A stretch of 64,000 nt of DNA, from contig NZ_GL891980.1 in NCBI RefSeq assembly GCF_000213555.1, positions 372,001-436,000 of the forward strand. Reading direction: 5' to 3'. Origin of the DNA: Dysgonomonas gadei ATCC BAA-286 (GTDB lineage: Bacteria > Bacteroidota > Bacteroidia > Bacteroidales > Dysgonomonadaceae). Position numbers and translations under genes: made by a program. Positions 26,849 to 36,668 of the stretch are shown piece by piece; positions within the stretch are counted from its first letter, which is position 1; each line of letters begins with the position of its first letter. The notes under the pieces are model-generated. The model was not told where the DNA came from, ran no database searches, and saw nothing but the letters and a program-made list of their open reading frames with translations.

Positions 26849-27403
26849 ATGAAAGAGGAATTTACCGAAAAGGAGTTTGATAACGGACAGCCTGCAGAGG
26901 CTGATAATATGACAAATAATCAGCCTGAAGAAACGGCTGAAGCAGAAAGTAGTGACAATCTGACCGACTGGGAGGCCAAATATAATGAATTGAATGATTC
27001 ATATCTGCGCCTGAATGCAGAATTCGATAATTACCGCAAACGTACCTTGAAGGAAAAGGCTGAATTATTGAAATCGGGCAGTGAACGCGTATTAATTGAC
27101 ATAATATCCGTTGTGGACGACTTTGAGCGTGCTTTGGAAAATATATCCAAGACAGAAGATATAGAAGCGGTGAAAGAAGGAGTCGATCTGATTTACAGTA
27201 AATTCACTACCTTCCTGACAAGACACGGTGTAAAAGAAATAGAAACAATCGGGCACACTTTCGATACCGACAAACATGAAGCTATTACCACCGTTCCTGC
27301 ACAGTCGGAAGATGATAAGGACAAGATTGTAGACAGTGTGCAGAGAGGATATACGCTGGATGATAAAGTTATCCGTTATCCGAAAGTAATCGTTGCAAAA
27401 TAA
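26849..27403 (+). CDS. grpE: GrpE nucleotide exchange factor
   Basis: 184 residues; exchanges ADP on DnaK. Acidic N-terminus (about 1-45), long dimerisation helix (WEAKYNELNDSYLRLNAEFD, then NYRKRTLKEKAELL) and C-terminal beta domain with the family pattern VVDDFERALEN and GHTFDTDKHEAITTVPAQ, ending VIRYPKVIVAK. It is followed by dnaJ after 16 bases, forming a chaperone operon. Confidence 0.96.
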   Translation: MKEEFTEKEFDNGQPAEADNMTNNQPEETAEAESSDNLTDWEAKYNELNDSYLRLNAEFDNYRKRTLKEKAELLKSGSERVLIDIISVVDDFERALENISKTEDIEAVKEGVDLIYSKFTTFLTRHGVKEIETIGHTFDTDKHEAITTVPAQSEDDKDKIVDSVQRGYTLDDKVIRYPKVIVAK

Positions 27404-27419
27404 AAAAGAAGGCATCCCA

Positions 27420-28565
27420 ATGGCAACCACAACAAAAAGAGACTATTACGAAGTATTGGAAGTTACCAAGACCGCAACTTTCGAAGAGATAAAAAAAGCT
27501 TACCGCAAAAAAGCGATTCAGTTCCATCCCGATAAAAACCCGGGTAACAGCGAAGCTGAAGAGAAGTTTAAGGAAGCGGCAGAAGCATATGAAATTCTAA
27601 GCGACGAGCAAAAACGTGCCAAATATGACAGATTCGGACACGAAGCTCCGGGCGGATTCGGCGGACATCCGGGCGGATTCTCCATGGACGATATATTTTC
27701 CCAGTTCGGCGATATCTTCGGAGGTCATTTTGGTGGGGGCTTTGGCGGTTTCGGCGGACAACGAGGTCCAAGACAAAACCGTGGTTCAGATTTACGAGTA
27801 AAAGTTAAGCTGACTTTAAAAGATATAGCCCAGGGGGTTGAGAAAAAAATAAAGGTAAACAAATTTGTTGCCTGTTCGCATTGTAGAGGGACAGGTGCAG
27901 ATGGTGGCACAGCATACGAAACCTGTTCGACCTGTAAAGGTTCGGGAGTAGTAACCCGCGTCATGAACACTATTCTGGGACAGATGCAAACACAAACTAC
28001 TTGCCCGACCTGTAACGGAGAAGGCAAAAGCATTACCAAAAAGTGCAGCCATTGCGCCGGAGAAGGCATCGTTCGCGAAGAAGAAGTAATCTCCATCAAT
28101 ATACCTGCCGGAGTTGCCGAAGGAATGCAACTTTCGATGAGCGGTAAAGGAAACGCGGCCCGTCACGGCGGTGTAAACGGCGACCTGCTGATCCTTGTAG
28201 AAGAAGAACAACACCCGGAACTGTTCAGAGACGACAACGATGTTGTTTATAACCTATTGTTATCCGTGTCTACTGCTGCACTGGGAGGTAATGTGGTAGT
28301 ACCGACAATAGACGGAAAGGTAAAAGTGACGATAGAGCCGGGAACACAGCCGGGTAAAGTGCTTCGCCTCAAAAACAAAGGATTACCGAGCATCAACAGA
28401 TACGGCACAGGAGACCTGCTTATAAACATAAGCGTATATATTCCTGAAAATCTTACTGATAGCGAGAAATCAACATTAGGAGGACTCGAAAATTCACCGA
28501 ATTTTCAACCTAGCAAATCAGTAAAAGAGAAAATATTCAGTCATTTCAGAAAGATGTTTGATTGA
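27420..28565 (+). CDS. dnaJ: chaperone DnaJ
   Basis: 381 residues from ATG 27420, which matches the family start (KRDYYEVLEVTKTAT). J domain about 5-70 with HPD in QFHPDKNPGN; Gly/Phe-rich region about 75-120 (GGFGGHPGGFSMDDIF, HFGGGFGGFGGQ); four CxxCxGxG zinc repeats about 150-225 (CSHCRGTGADG, CSTCKGSGVV, CPTCNGEGKS, CSHCAGEGIV); then the C-terminal substrate-binding domains. Co-chaperone for DnaK, co-transcribed with grpE. Confidence 0.97.
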   Translation: MATTTKRDYYEVLEVTKTATFEEIKKAYRKKAIQFHPDKNPGNSEAEEKFKEAAEAYEILSDEQKRAKYDRFGHEAPGGFGGHPGGFSMDDIFSQFGDIFGGHFGGGFGGFGGQRGPRQNRGSDLRVKVKLTLKDIAQGVEKKIKVNKFVACSHCRGTGADGGTAYETCSTCKGSGVVTRVMNTILGQMQTQTTCPTCNGEGKSITKKCSHCAGEGIVREEEVISINIPAGVAEGMQLSMSGKGNAARHGGVNGDLLILVEEEQHPELFRDDNDVVYNLLLSVSTAALGGNVVVPTIDGKVKVTIEPGTQPGKVLRLKNKGLPSINRYGTGDLLINISVYIPENLTDSEKSTLGGLENSPNFQPSKSVKEKIFSHFRKMFD

Positions 28566-28575
28566 TAAAAAATCT

Positions 28576-28602
28576 GAAAGCAGTCTCTTATCGACTGCTT
28601 TC
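28576..28602 (+). terminator. intrinsic terminator of grpE-dnaJ
   Basis: GAAAGCAGTC/GACTGCTTTC, a perfect 10-bp stem with a 7-base loop, 10 bases after the dnaJ stop; the 3' flank is weakly T-rich. Confidence 0.7.
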
Positions 28603-28743
28603 ATTCGATAAAATCGGGTAATATTTAATGGTAGTTTTTAACCGTAATCAGTTTTGACTGTTATCCTAATTGAAAAAATAAAGAGGTTTGTGACCTTAAT
28701 ATCCTGTAAAACTATAACTTTGAGAATCTAAATACGGGAGATC

Positions 28744-29838
28744 ATGAAAATAAAGGAAATCTTACATACCATAGAACAACTCGCCCCGATACCATTGCAA
28801 GAAAACTTTGATAACAGCGGTATCCAAATAGGAGATGTAAATCAGGAGGCCAAAGGCGCCGTAGTATGCATCGATGTAACCGAGGCTGTGATGGACGAAG
28901 CGATCGCTTTAGGATGTAATCTTATTATCTCACACCATCCCCTCGCCTTCCGCAGCTTCAAATCCCTGACAGGGAAAAATTATGTAGAACGCTGCATGAT
29001 AAAAGCCTGCAAGCACGATATCGTAGTTTATGCGGCACACACCAATCTGGACAATGCCGCGCAGGGAATCAACCATTATCTGGCAGAAATGCTTAACCTG
29101 CAACATGTGCGGATTCTCGACCCACAAAAAGGTAAGTTGCTAAAACTGGTCACTTTCGTTCCACACTCGCATGCCGAGCTTGTGCGCAACACCTTATTTA
29201 ATGTAGGGGCGGGGAATATAGGAAATTACGATTCATGTAGTTATAATGTATCAGGAGAAGGGACTTTCAAGGCCGGAGAAAATACAAATCCTTTCACCGG
29301 AGAAATAGGAGAATTGCATACCGAGCCCGAAGTACGGATTGAAATAATCCTTCCCATATATAAGCAATCGGAGGTAAAACGCGCACTGATAGCAGTACAC
29401 CCGTATGAGGAGCCTGCTTATGATTTCTATTTATTAGAGAATACATGGTCGCAGGCAGGAAGCGGGATAGTAGGCACATTGGCCGAAGAGACAGAAGAGG
29501 AAGATTTCCTTTACTTACTGAAAGATACATTTCACCTGAAGACAATACAGCATTCCGCCTTAAGGGGAAAGCCTGTAAGAGACATAGCCATCTGTAGCGG
29601 AAGCGGATCATTCCTGATACCGAAAGCGATATCATATAGTGCCGATGTATTTATTACAGGTGAGGCTAAGTATAATGATTATTATGATGTGGAAGATAAG
29701 ATTCTGCTGGCAACAGTAGGACATTACGAGTCCGAAATTTTCACAAAGAATATATTTTTCGATATTATCTCAAAAAAATATCCTACCTTTGCGGTATATA
29801 TGTCAGGATTTGATGTAAATCCTGTGAACTATTTGTAA
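28744..29838 (+). CDS. Nif3-like dinuclear metal-centre hexameric protein
   Basis: 364 residues, the long form with a PII-like insertion in the middle (about 130-235, AELVRNTLFNVGAGNIGNYD). Metal ligands visible as ISHHPLAFR (about 63-70), YAAHTNLDNA (about 97-106) and the C-terminal ATVGHYESE (about 322-330). GTP cyclohydrolase I type 2/Nif3 family; cellular role uncertain. Promoter box TAACTTTG at 28715-28722. Next gene is the zinc-ribbon protein commonly paired with it in Bacteroidetes. Confidence 0.93.
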   Translation: MKIKEILHTIEQLAPIPLQENFDNSGIQIGDVNQEAKGAVVCIDVTEAVMDEAIALGCNLIISHHPLAFRSFKSLTGKNYVERCMIKACKHDIVVYAAHTNLDNAAQGINHYLAEMLNLQHVRILDPQKGKLLKLVTFVPHSHAELVRNTLFNVGAGNIGNYDSCSYNVSGEGTFKAGENTNPFTGEIGELHTEPEVRIEIILPIYKQSEVKRALIAVHPYEEPAYDFYLLENTWSQAGSGIVGTLAEETEEEDFLYLLKDTFHLKTIQHSALRGKPVRDIAICSGSGSFLIPKAISYSADVFITGEAKYNDYYDVEDKILLATVGHYESEIFTKNIFFDIISKKYPTFAVYMSGFDVNPVNYL

Positions 29839-29962
29839 ATGAGCGGTGACATACTCCTGCTATTTACGGATGATGTAGTAAGATAATAGTGGGATGCTGT
29901 TTGATTACTGCATTTTTTTATGATAATCATCTTCAATTATAACTTATATATTATATAAACTT

Positions 29963-30718
29963 ATGGCTAAAAAGCAAGAAAAAGAGATCACTGTAGAGGA
30001 AAAGCTGAAGACGCTTTATGCTCTGCAACAGAAATTATCCGAAATAGATAATATAAAGATTCTTCGCGGTGAACTTCCCTTGGAAGTAGCAGACCTCGAG
30101 GATGAAATTATCGGTCTGGAAACCCGTATCAAGAAATACGAAACTGAGTTGAAAGAAGCAGACACTGCCGTTTCTTTTCAAAAGCAGAAAGCAAAAGACA
30201 GCACACTGAAAATTGAAAAATACAAAGAGCAATTGGACAATGTGCGTAATAACCGTGAATTTGACCACCTGAGCAAAGAAATCGAATTCGAAACACTGGA
30301 AATCGAATTATCAGAAAAACGCATTCGTGAATTCACTCAGGATTCCAAGAATCTGACAGAGCAGGTAGAGAAGAGCAAAACTTTCTTACAGGAGCGTTCT
30401 GCCGACCTGGGACAGAAAAAAGAAGAACTTGACAACATCGTATCCGAGACTAAACAACAGGAGGAACAACTCCGTGAAGAGGTCAAGGATATAGAGACAG
30501 AAGTTGAACCTCGTCTGTTGCAGGCATTCAAGCGCATTCGTAAAAGTGCACGTAACGGTCTGGCTGTAGTATGTATCGAACGTGGTGCTTGCGGAGGTTG
30601 CTTCAATAAAATACCACCTCAAAAACAGATGGATATTAAGATAGGTAAGAAAATCATCGTATGCGAATATTGCGGACGTATTATGATTGATCCTGAATTA
30701 ATTGGAGCGGCGGAATAA
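29963..30718 (+). CDS. coiled-coil zinc-ribbon protein (CT398-like)
   Basis: 251 residues: long coiled coil (about 10-185) rich in Lys/Glu, then a C4 zinc ribbon with CGGCF (about 212-216) and CEYCG (about 234-238). This is the C4-type zinc-ribbon family (CT398/Hp0958 group), which has been linked to export and RNA-related roles elsewhere. It follows the Nif3-like gene by 124 bases. Function here unknown. Confidence 0.9.
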   Translation: MAKKQEKEITVEEKLKTLYALQQKLSEIDNIKILRGELPLEVADLEDEIIGLETRIKKYETELKEADTAVSFQKQKAKDSTLKIEKYKEQLDNVRNNREFDHLSKEIEFETLEIELSEKRIREFTQDSKNLTEQVEKSKTFLQERSADLGQKKEELDNIVSETKQQEEQLREEVKDIETEVEPRLLQAFKRIRKSARNGLAVVCIERGACGGCFNKIPPQKQMDIKIGKKIIVCEYCGRIMIDPELIGAAE

Positions 30719-30746
30719 CATAAGTTATAAAAAAACTGATAAAAGC

Positions 30747-30786
30747 AAAAAATCGGAAAGGTTAAATGTAACTTTTTCGATTTTTT
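30747..30786 (+). terminator. intrinsic terminator of the zinc-ribbon gene
   Basis: AAAAATCG plus AAAG and GTTA pair with TAACTTTT and CGATTTTT around a 4-base loop, ending in a run of eight T. Confidence 0.8.
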
Positions 30787-31061
30787 TTATCTATATATTG
30801 TGAACTTTGCTATTTGTATCGTGTTATATATTTTACAGTTCAAATTTTAAAACGGAAAACTTTTTTCCAAAACAAAAACACTATGTCATTAATAAACAAC
30901 GTATTAATTTTTATTTTGGAAAACTTTTATTTTTATTCAAAAAATATTGTTACAAAATTTGTTTCATCTTTCTGAATTGAGTAATATTGTACTGTAAAAA
31001 ATATCGCAGACTTTTCGTCATAAAACAAGGACTGAAATAATCTAAAAAAAATATAAGACAA
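30787..31061 (+). promoter_or_regulatory. nrdJ upstream region with two NrdR-box-like sites
   Basis: 30788-30803 reads TATCTATATATTGTGA and matches 13 of 16 positions of the NrdR box (ACACWATATATWGTGT as I remember it); a weaker, similar site starts at 30821, 33 bases on, about three helical turns. The rest is A+T-rich with no cobalamin riboswitch visible. The leader to the ATG at 31062 is unexplained. Confidence 0.35.
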
Positions 31062-33608
31062 ATGGCACAAAAGGTTTATACTTTTGATGAGGCATATAAC
31101 GCCGCATTAAATTATTTTAATGGCGATGAACTCGCTGCAAAAGTATGGGTAAATAAGTATGCATTGAAAGATGCTGCAGGTAATATCTACGAACAATCGC
31201 CTGAAGATATGCACTGGCGTTTGGCGAATGAGATCGGACGCATAGAGTCTAAATATGAAAAGGGACTGACAAATAAAGAATTGTATGATCTCTTCGATCA
31301 TTTCAAATACATCGTACCTCAGGGTAGCCCTATGACCGGTATCGGGAATGACTTTCAGATAGCTTCTCTATCAAACTGCTTTGTGATAGGCCTGAACGGC
31401 CCTTCGGACTCTTACGGAGCTATCATCCGTATCGATGAAGAGCAGGTGCAACTGATGAAACGTCGTGGAGGTGTAGGCCATGACTTGTCACATATCCGCC
31501 CAAAAGGTTCTCCTGTTAAAAACTCGGCTTTGACATCTACCGGACTAGTGCCATTCATGGAAAGATATTCAAACTCGACCCGTGAAGTTGCTCAGGATGG
31601 ACGCCGTGGAGCCCTTATGTTGAGCGTATCCATCAAGCACCCTGACTCTGAATCGTTCATCGATGCTAAAATGACCGAAGGAAAAGTTACGGGCGCAAAC
31701 GTTTCGGTAAGGATAGACGATGCTTTCATGCAGGCTGTTGTAGACGGATCCAAATATACACAGCAATATCCTATCGATTCATCGAATCCCACTACAGTAA
31801 AAGATATCCAGGCTACGGAACTTTGGAGAAAAATAGTTCATAATGCATGGAAATCAGCTGAGCCGGGGGTTCTTTTCTGGGATACCATTATTAAGGAATC
31901 TGTCCCTGATTGTTATGCAGACCTCGGATTCAAGACTATTTCAACTAATCCTTGCGGCGAAATACCTCTGTGTCCCTACGACAGTTGCCGCCTGTTAGCT
32001 ATCAATCTATATTCATATGTGGTAAACCCGTTCAAAGACGATGCCCATTTCGACTTCGAACTATTTTCGAAGCACGTTGGACTGGCCCAACGTATTATGG
32101 ATGATATCATTGATCTCGAAACCGAAAAGATTGACAAAATATTACAGAAAATAGATGACGATCCCGAAACAGACGAAGTAAGATGGCCTGAAAGACACCT
32201 TTGGGAGAAAATCCGCACAAAAACCCTTCAGGGACGTCGTACCGGAGTAGGTATCACTGCCGAAGGCGATATGATTGCGGCTATGGGACTCCGCTATGGT
32301 ACAGAAGAAGCGACTGCTTTCGCCGAAGAAGTACACCGTGTTCTGGCTGTTGCAGCCTATCGTTCATCTGTAGAACTGGCTAAAGAGCGTGGAGCATTTG
32401 AGATATTTGATTTCAAACGTGAAAAGAAAAATCCGTTCATTAACCGTCTGGCAGAAGTTGATCCACAGCTAATCAAAGACATGGAAAAATACGGACGCCG
32501 TAATATAGCCTGTCTTACAGTTGCACCAACCGGAACCACCAGCTTGATGACACAGTCTACATCAGGTATTGAGCCGGTATTTATGCCAGTATATAAACGT
32601 CGTCGTAAAGTAAATCCGAATGATAAGGAAGTACGTGTTGACTTTGTTGACGAAAATGGTGACTCATGGGAAGAATATATCGTATTCCATCATAAGTTTG
32701 TAACATGGATGGAGAGCAAGGGCTATCCTACATCTAAAAAATACACGAATGAAGAGGTGGAGACTATGGTAGCCGAATCACCATATTATAAAGCAACTTC
32801 AAACGATGTTGACTGGCTGCAAAAGGTGAAAATGCAAGGCCGTATCCAGAAATGGGTCGACCACTCCATCAGTGTAACAATCAATCTGCCATCCGATGTA
32901 TCGGAAGATCTCGTAAACGATCTATACATCGAAGCATGGAAAAGCGGATGTAAGGGCTGTACTGTTTACCGTGACGGTTCACGCGCCGGAGTATTGGTTG
33001 CTGCTGACAATAAAAAACAAGCAGACGAGAATTGTGATGACTGCTACGAACGTCCGGAAATCCTACAGGAGCGCCCTCGTGAACTTGCTGCTGATGTTAT
33101 CAAATTCCAGAACAATAAAGAAAAATGGATTGCGTTCATCGGATTACACAACGGACGCCCATATGAGATATTCACCGGATTGTCGGATGATGATGAAGGC
33201 CTGATGCTACCTAAGAATATCAATCACGGAACCATTATCAAGACACTAAATGATGAAGGAAGCCGCTCTTATGACTTCCAGTTCAAGAATAAGAGAGGAT
33301 ATAAAACCACAATCGAGGGATTGAACGGTAAATTCAACCCTGAGTTTTGGAATTATGCCAAACTTATCTCCGGTGTACTTCGCTATGGTATGCCTATCGA
33401 TCAGGTTGTGAAACTGGTACAAGGTCTGGAACTGAACAGCGAAACGATCAATACGTGGAAAAATGGTGTAGAGCGCGCCCTCAAGAAATACCTGCCTAGC
33501 GAAACCGAAGCTAAAGGTCAGAAATGCCCTGTGTGCGGACTGGAAACCTTAGTATATCAGGAAGGCTGTATGAAATGTACGAACTGTGGCGCATCCAAAT
33601 GTGGATAA
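31062..33608 (+). CDS. nrdJ: adenosylcobalamin-dependent ribonucleoside-diphosphate reductase (class II)
   Basis: 848 residues; reduces ribonucleotides without oxygen, using B12. Catalytic barrel signatures include SNCFVIG (about 103-109), the radical-site NPCGEIPL (about 296-303), and APTGTTSLM (about 487-495). The C-terminal tail holds a zinc-ribbon/redox cysteine cluster (CPVCGLETLVYQEGCMKC, then CGASKCG). No nrdA/nrdB is nearby. Flanked by a terminator after the stop and possible NrdR boxes before it. Confidence 0.92.
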   Translation: MAQKVYTFDEAYNAALNYFNGDELAAKVWVNKYALKDAAGNIYEQSPEDMHWRLANEIGRIESKYEKGLTNKELYDLFDHFKYIVPQGSPMTGIGNDFQIASLSNCFVIGLNGPSDSYGAIIRIDEEQVQLMKRRGGVGHDLSHIRPKGSPVKNSALTSTGLVPFMERYSNSTREVAQDGRRGALMLSVSIKHPDSESFIDAKMTEGKVTGANVSVRIDDAFMQAVVDGSKYTQQYPIDSSNPTTVKDIQATELWRKIVHNAWKSAEPGVLFWDTIIKESVPDCYADLGFKTISTNPCGEIPLCPYDSCRLLAINLYSYVVNPFKDDAHFDFELFSKHVGLAQRIMDDIIDLETEKIDKILQKIDDDPETDEVRWPERHLWEKIRTKTLQGRRTGVGITAEGDMIAAMGLRYGTEEATAFAEEVHRVLAVAAYRSSVELAKERGAFEIFDFKREKKNPFINRLAEVDPQLIKDMEKYGRRNIACLTVAPTGTTSLMTQSTSGIEPVFMPVYKRRRKVNPNDKEVRVDFVDENGDSWEEYIVFHHKFVTWMESKGYPTSKKYTNEEVETMVAESPYYKATSNDVDWLQKVKMQGRIQKWVDHSISVTINLPSDVSEDLVNDLYIEAWKSGCKGCTVYRDGSRAGVLVAADNKKQADENCDDCYERPEILQERPRELAADVIKFQNNKEKWIAFIGLHNGRPYEIFTGLSDDDEGLMLPKNINHGTIIKTLNDEGSRSYDFQFKNKRGYKTTIEGLNGKFNPEFWNYAKLISGVLRYGMPIDQVVKLVQGLELNSETINTWKNGVERALKKYLPSETEAKGQKCPVCGLETLVYQEGCMKCTNCGASKCG

Positions 33609-33632
33609 ACAATTCATATGAGATATAACAGG

Positions 33633-33661
33633 ATGCCCCGTTTTCTAAGAAAACGGGGCAT
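33633..33661 (+). terminator. bidirectional terminator between nrdJ and the permease
   Basis: ATGCCCCGTTTTC/GAAAACGGGGCAT, a perfect 13-bp stem with a 3-base loop, then TTTTATATAA; it lies between convergent genes. Confidence 0.9.
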
Positions 33662-33700
33662 TTTATATAACCTATTCCCTAATATTCTTTGGTGAGTTTA

Positions 33701-34948
33701 CTATTCGAATCTTAATGATTTAGCCGGATAGATCTTAGCTATCAGATAAGATGGACCTATCATGGCTACAATGGAAAGGATCAATGTACCTATATTAATC
33801 AATAAGATATATAAGATATTGATATCTACGGGCATTTCTGAGACATAGTATGTTTCGGGATCCAGCTTTACCAGGCCGAAATTCTTCTGAATCACCAATA
33901 TCGCAATAGCAATAACATTCCCCCAGAACATACCCTTCAGAATGAGGAATGAGGAAACATACAGAAAGGTTTTGCGAATACTGAAGTTACGCGCACCGAG
34001 GGTTTTCAGCATACCTATCATATTAGTCCGCTCAAGGATTATGATTAGCAATCCCGATATCATGGTAAAAACAGATATGACAAACATTAGTATAATGATA
34101 ACCACGACATTCATATCCAGAAGTTCGAGCCAGTTAAATATCATTGGATTGAGTTCCTTAATGGAACGGGCAAGGAAAGTATTGTCTTTATGGTCACGAT
34201 AGGTCATCATATCCACAAATACACGCTGATGGATTTCGTCCAGTCTATCATAATCATTTACAAGCAATTCGATACCGCTGACCTCATCATCATCCCAGTC
34301 ATTCAGCCTTTTGATAAGATTGATATCCGTTATTACGAACAATTTATCATAGTCTTCGAAGTTTGTACTATATATGCCAGTTATATAGAACTTACGGAAA
34401 CGGATATTCTCTCCCACAAAGTAGCAGAGGAAGCTGTCTCCGGCTTTCAGATTTAACTTACTTGCGATATTCTTAGACAGAATTGCCTGATTGGCATGAG
34501 TTGTATCATCCGGATTGACTACCGTACCGGCAACCATATTTTGTTTAAAGAAATCCCAATCATAATCTGTGCCGACTCCTTTCAGAACAACACCCTGGAA
34601 GGCACTATCAGTTTTTATTATGCCGGGCTTTGTGGCAAATACCTCTACATGTTTAACCCCTTCTGTCTTTTCGAGCTGGCTTATCAGCTCAGCACTGACG
34701 CATACGGGCTGTGTTTCGTAAGTACTGTTGTTTGCCAGATTGGTGATTTGTATATGGGAACCAAAACCTACAACTTTGTTGCGCACCTCTTTTTTGAAGC
34801 CCACAACGATAGACAGAGCCAGTATCATAGCCGCCAAGCCTATTGCCACTCCGGCAACAGCGATTTTAATGGCAGGAGAAGAAGCCCGCTTCTCCCCTTT
34901 CTCTCCATTAAAATGGATACGTTTCGCTATAAATAGTTCTAAATTCAA
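33701..34948 (-). CDS. FtsX/LolC/E-like ABC transporter permease
   Basis: 415 residues; helix 1 about 30-52 (AVAGVAIGLAAMILALSIVV), large periplasmic domain (about 60-270), then three helices (about 275-305, 320-345, 375-400) typical of FtsX-type permeases. N-terminal FIAKRI and GFKKEVRNKVVGFGSHIQI match LolC/LolE, which extract lipoproteins from the inner membrane. No ATPase gene is beside it. Follows ruvB by 71 bases on the same strand. Confidence 0.88.
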   Translation of the reverse strand: MNLELFIAKRIHFNGEKGEKRASSPAIKIAVAGVAIGLAAMILALSIVVGFKKEVRNKVVGFGSHIQITNLANNSTYETQPVCVSAELISQLEKTEGVKHVEVFATKPGIIKTDSAFQGVVLKGVGTDYDWDFFKQNMVAGTVVNPDDTTHANQAILSKNIASKLNLKAGDSFLCYFVGENIRFRKFYITGIYSTNFEDYDKLFVITDINLIKRLNDWDDDEVSGIELLVNDYDRLDEIHQRVFVDMMTYRDHKDNTFLARSIKELNPMIFNWLELLDMNVVVIIILMFVISVFTMISGLLIIILERTNMIGMLKTLGARNFSIRKTFLYVSSFLILKGMFWGNVIAIAILVIQKNFGLVKLDPETYYVSEMPVDINILYILLINIGTLILSIVAMIGPSYLIAKIYPAKSLRFE

Positions 34949-35019
34949 AATCAGTTATCAGCCAACAGTTATCAGTTATCAGTAAGAACCACTTATAACT
35001 TATAACTCATAATTCATAA
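34949..35019. repeat. short block of degenerate heptamer repeats upstream of the permease
   Basis: Repeated TTATCAGTT/CAACAGTT and TTATAACT units fill the 71-base gap between ruvB and the permease gene, the same vocabulary as the intergenic repeats at 26, 36 and 56 kb. Confidence 0.5.
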
Positions 35020-36042
35020 TTAAAACAAGAATCCCTGCTCGCTTTCTCTTTTCCGGCCCAAATGCTTGTAGGCTAGCTCGGTGACTTCCCGCCCGCGGGG
35101 TGTGCGTTTCATAAACCCTTCTTTGATAAGGAACGGCTCATAGACCTCTTCTATTGTACCTCCGTCTTCACCTAAAGCCGTTGCAATAGTAGAGATACCG
35201 ACAGGCCCCCCCTTAAATTTATCGATAAGGATCAGAAGAATCTTATTATCTATCTCATCCAATCCGTATTTGTCAATATTAAGAGCTTCCAGCGAATAGG
35301 CCGCAATGGCCTTATCTATCTTGCCGGAACCTTTTACCTGCGCAAAATCGCGTACCCGGCGCAGCAATGCGTTCGCAATACGCGGAGTGCCCCTGCTGCG
35401 GGAAGCTATCTCTACAGCGGCTTCTTTAGAGGTAGGAACATCGAGTATATTAGCCGAGCGCAGGATAATATTCGTCAGTGTTTCTATATCGTAATACTCC
35501 AGATGCATATTGATACCGAAACGGGCGCGTAACGGACTTGTAAGTAAACCGCTCCGGGTAGTGGCGCCAATAAGAGTAAACGGATTCAGATCTATCTGTA
35601 TAGAACGCGCGCTAGGGCCCTTATCTATCATAATATCAATACGGTAATCTTCCATCGCACTATACAGATATTCTTCCACGACAGGCGATAAACGGTGTAT
35701 CTCGTCTATAAAAAGTACATCGTTTGGCTCAAGAGAGGTGAGTAGTCCGGCCAGATCCCCGGGCTTATCCAATACGGGGCCCGAAGTTATCTTAAACCCC
35801 ACTCCCAGTTCATTTGCTATGATATTCGACAATGTGGTTTTACCTAATCCAGGCGGACCATGCAAGAGGGTATGATCCAGTGATTCACCCCGCATTTTAG
35901 CTGCCGTGACAAAAACCTGTAAGTTTTCCACCACCTTGCTTTGTCCACTGAAACTATTAAAAGTAAGCGGGCGCAAGGCATTTTCAAACTCCTTTTCACT
36001 GTCGTTTATATTTCCTCGGTGTATGTCGAATGTTTCTTCCAT
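35020..36042 (-). CDS. ruvB: Holliday junction branch-migration helicase RuvB
   Basis: 340 residues; AAA+ motor that, with RuvA, drives branch migration. Walker A HGPPGLGKTTLS (about 61-72), Walker B LFIDEIHRL (about 112-120), sensor 1 IGATTRSG (about 158-165), arginine finger region RARFGI, and the winged-helix C-terminal domain (about 255-335, GPVGISTIATALGEDGGTIE). No ruvA or ruvC is in the neighbourhood. Confidence 0.97.
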   Translation of the reverse strand: MEETFDIHRGNINDSEKEFENALRPLTFNSFSGQSKVVENLQVFVTAAKMRGESLDHTLLHGPPGLGKTTLSNIIANELGVGFKITSGPVLDKPGDLAGLLTSLEPNDVLFIDEIHRLSPVVEEYLYSAMEDYRIDIMIDKGPSARSIQIDLNPFTLIGATTRSGLLTSPLRARFGINMHLEYYDIETLTNIILRSANILDVPTSKEAAVEIASRSRGTPRIANALLRRVRDFAQVKGSGKIDKAIAAYSLEALNIDKYGLDEIDNKILLILIDKFKGGPVGISTIATALGEDGGTIEEVYEPFLIKEGFMKRTPRGREVTELAYKHLGRKRESEQGFLF

Positions 36043-36089
36043 ATGTTCGGATACAAATTTACATCAATATATTTAATTTACACACACTT

Positions 36090-36560
36090 TTCAGCTAACA
36101 GTTAACAGCTTTTACAGTTAACAGTCAGCAGTCAGCAGTAAACAATCCATAGCTTATAAAAACTTTGCGTCTTTGCGTCTTTGCGTGAAATAAAATAAAG
36201 TATCTTGTAACCCCTAACTGTTAAAAGGTAACAAAGGTTACAGGGAAAGCAATTAATAATTAAGAATGAACAATTAATAATTAGCTTGTTATGCTGAGCA
36301 GAGCAAAGCATCTCGTATCTTTCTCCGAAAAGGTAACAAAAGTAACAGTTTTTACAGTCAACAGTTAGCAGTCATCAGCTAACAACTTGTATCTCGTATA
36401 ACTTTCAACTTAGTACTTAAAACTTACTACTTGTTAAAAAGTAACAAAGGTTACACCTTTTCATTCATTTACTAATATGCTAATATGCTAATTTACTAAT
36501 CATTCTTTCAAAGAACTCTTTTTCTTGTAAACTAGTAAACTGATAACTAGTATACTTCAA
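36090..36560 (-). repeat. intergenic mosaic repeat, copy B (uninterrupted)
   Basis: Non-coding, most of the 626-base gap between ruvB and the PAP2 gene. Bases 36244-36378 are a 135-base inverted, essentially identical match to 55983-56117, and the sequence to about 36530 continues to match the two flanks of the element inserted at 55253. A three-unit TTTGCGTC tandem is at 36164-36187. See also copy A. Confidence 0.8.
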
Positions 36561-36668
36561 AATACATAGATAAACTTTTACAAAAAAAGCAAAAGAGATA
36601 AATTTTATTATGGCATATAACCATAATATATTTCCTTTGCATTTCCAATTCATTATAAATGAACAAAT

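Noticed and set aside
30787..31061. cobalamin riboswitch upstream of nrdJ
   Set aside because: No B12-box pattern or multi-stem core is seen; NrdR-like sites fit better.
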